From positions 124,001-188,000 of the forward strand of contig CAWCSA010000025.1 of the NCBI GenBank assembly GCA_963798015.1: a DNA stretch of 64,000 bases, given 5' to 3'. The stretch is from Roseiarcus sp963798015. Its GTDB lineage: Bacteria > Pseudomonadota > Alphaproteobacteria > Rhizobiales > Beijerinckiaceae. The notes below the pieces were generated by a model. The model searched no databases and was not told the DNA's origin. It saw only the letters and a program-made list of their open reading frames with translations. The translations under genes and the position numbers were made by a program. Of this stretch, positions 63,076 to 64,000 are shown piece after piece (position 1 is the stretch's first letter; each line of letters opens with the position of its first letter).

Positions 63076-64000
63076 ATGGCCGAGCTGTCGTTCCGCAACA
63101 TCTCGAAAAGCTACGGCGACGTCGAGGTTGTCGCCGGTTTCAACCTCGAGGTGAGGAATCACGAGTTTATCGTCTTTCTCGGCCCATCCGGCTGCGGAAA
63201 GTCAACGATCCTGCGCATGATCGCGGGGCTCGAGGAGATTAGCGGCGGCGAGCTGAAGATCGACGGGCAGGTGGTCAACCAGCTCTCGCCGCGCGAGCGC
63301 AACATTGCCATGGTGTTTCAGAATTACGCGCTCTATCCGCATATGTCAGTGCGCGACAACATCGCGTTCGGCCTCAAGCGCATGAAGATCGCGCCCGACG
63401 AGATCGACCGCCGCATCAAGGCAGCGGCCGCGACGCTGGGACTCGACCAGTTCCTCGACCGCAAGTCGACCGCGCTTTCGGGCGGCCAGCAGCAGCGTGT
63501 CGCGATCGCTCGCGCCATCGTCAAGACCCCCGGTGTGTTTCTGTTCGACGAACCGCTCTCGAACCTCGACGCCAAGCTGCGCAACCATATGCGCGTCGAG
63601 ATCGCCAGATTGCATCAGCAACTCAAAACGACGACAGTCTATGTCACCCATGACCAGCTCGAGGCGATGACGCTCGCCGATCGCATTGTCCTTCTGCGCA
63701 ACGGCCTGATCGAACAGGTTGGCACGCCACGCGAAATCTTCGACCGGCCGAACAGTGAATTCGTCGCCGCATTCATCGGCACGCCGGCAATGAACTTCTT
63801 TGAAGTCGACGCGAACAGGGGCGAACTGAACGCGGCGGGCCGCAATGCGCCAGCGCTCGTCATTGATCGCGAACGCTTCGACCTTGACGGCTCGAAGACG
63901 ATCGTCGCCGGGGTTCGGCCCGCTCACTTTCGCGCCGCGAGTCCTTCCGAGACCGTTAATGTCATCGACGGCGATGTCGATCTCATCGAGTTCCTTGGCA
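63076..64000 (+). CDS. Sugar ABC transporter ATP-binding protein (MsmK/UgpC/SmoK-like), 3' end outside window
   Basis: About 308 residues are visible of an expected 330-370. Walker A 'LGPSGCGKSTILRMIAG', Q-loop 'VFQNYALYPHMSV', signature 'LSGGQQQRVAIARAI', Walker B 'VFLFDEPLSNLDAKLR', H-switch 'VYVTHDQLEAMTLAD'. The regulatory TOBE domain begins near residue 240. It is the only CUT1-class ATPase in the window and could also energise the two importers at 25.3-29.8 and 31.5-34.7 kb, which have none. Confidence 0.93.
   Translation, partial: MAELSFRNISKSYGDVEVVAGFNLEVRNHEFIVFLGPSGCGKSTILRMIAGLEEISGGELKIDGQVVNQLSPRERNIAMVFQNYALYPHMSVRDNIAFGLKRMKIAPDEIDRRIKAAAATLGLDQFLDRKSTALSGGQQQRVAIARAIVKTPGVFLFDEPLSNLDAKLRNHMRVEIARLHQQLKTTTVYVTHDQLEAMTLADRIVLLRNGLIEQVGTPREIFDRPNSEFVAAFIGTPAMNFFEVDANRGELNAAGRNAPALVIDRERFDLDGSKTIVAGVRPAHFRAASPSETVNVIDGDVDLIEFLG

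Overview
The window is GC-rich, densely coded DNA that looks like an alphaproteobacterial chromosome, most likely order Hyphomicrobiales (Rhizobiales). The evidence is an IalB-family protein, the pdxJ-acpS pair, a MotA/OmpA-like pair typical of the class, many sugar ABC importers of rhizobial type, and the two tRNA sequences. Genus cannot be fixed from sequence reading alone.

Left part (1-21.8 kb) is a mixed core/accessory segment. On the minus strand lie a molybdenum hydroxylase (iorB, cut by the window edge, and iorA), an IS6-family remnant joined to the 5' end of a tannase-like gene, and an MFS exporter divergent from a TetR repressor with a clear palindrome between them. A frameshifted cytochrome b561, leuC, arfB, two metallo-beta-lactamase-fold genes, a histidine phosphatase, typA, an alpha/beta hydrolase, an orphan LivK-type binding protein, a MotA/OmpA-like pair and asd follow.

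Middle part (21.9-38.1 kb) is a carbohydrate segment between an intact tRNA-Val(GAC) and a decayed tRNA-like sequence about 80% identical to its 3' half. It holds ThuA- and ThuB-like genes, a ROK regulator without the usual zinc site, two tandem sugar-binding proteins with two permeases, a TfdA/TauD dioxygenase, and a second binding protein with two permeases. The second importer is followed directly by a DUF2961/GH172 glycosidase and an ADP-ribosylglycohydrolase-fold enzyme with a long C-terminal extension. Neither importer has its own ATPase. This GH172-ARH-importer set is the best candidate for an uncharacterised (furanoside?) utilisation system.

The segment 38.2-42.1 kb returns to core genes: an IalB-like protein, a lipoprotein, acpS, pdxJ, pyrE, a cupin and tRNA-Thr(TGT).

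Right part (42.3-64 kb) is a second sugar region. It contains a ribose-type ABC system with a frameshifted ATPase. Convergent to it is a second ribose-type ABC operon (pdxA2-like, binding protein, frameshifted ATPase, permease, aldA-like). An ISNCY-family element separates that operon from a DeoR regulator and a DUF1537 acid-sugar kinase; PdxA2 plus DUF1537 kinase is the known tetronate route. A decayed stretch (56.1-58.7 kb) carries a doubly frameshifted FadR-type regulator, a gluconolactonase tail, an intact SDR and a second FadR-type fragment. Last is a polyol ABC operon with a polyol dehydrogenase and an MsmK/UgpC-like ATPase cut by the window edge. That ATPase is the only one of its class in the window and may also serve the ATPase-less importers.
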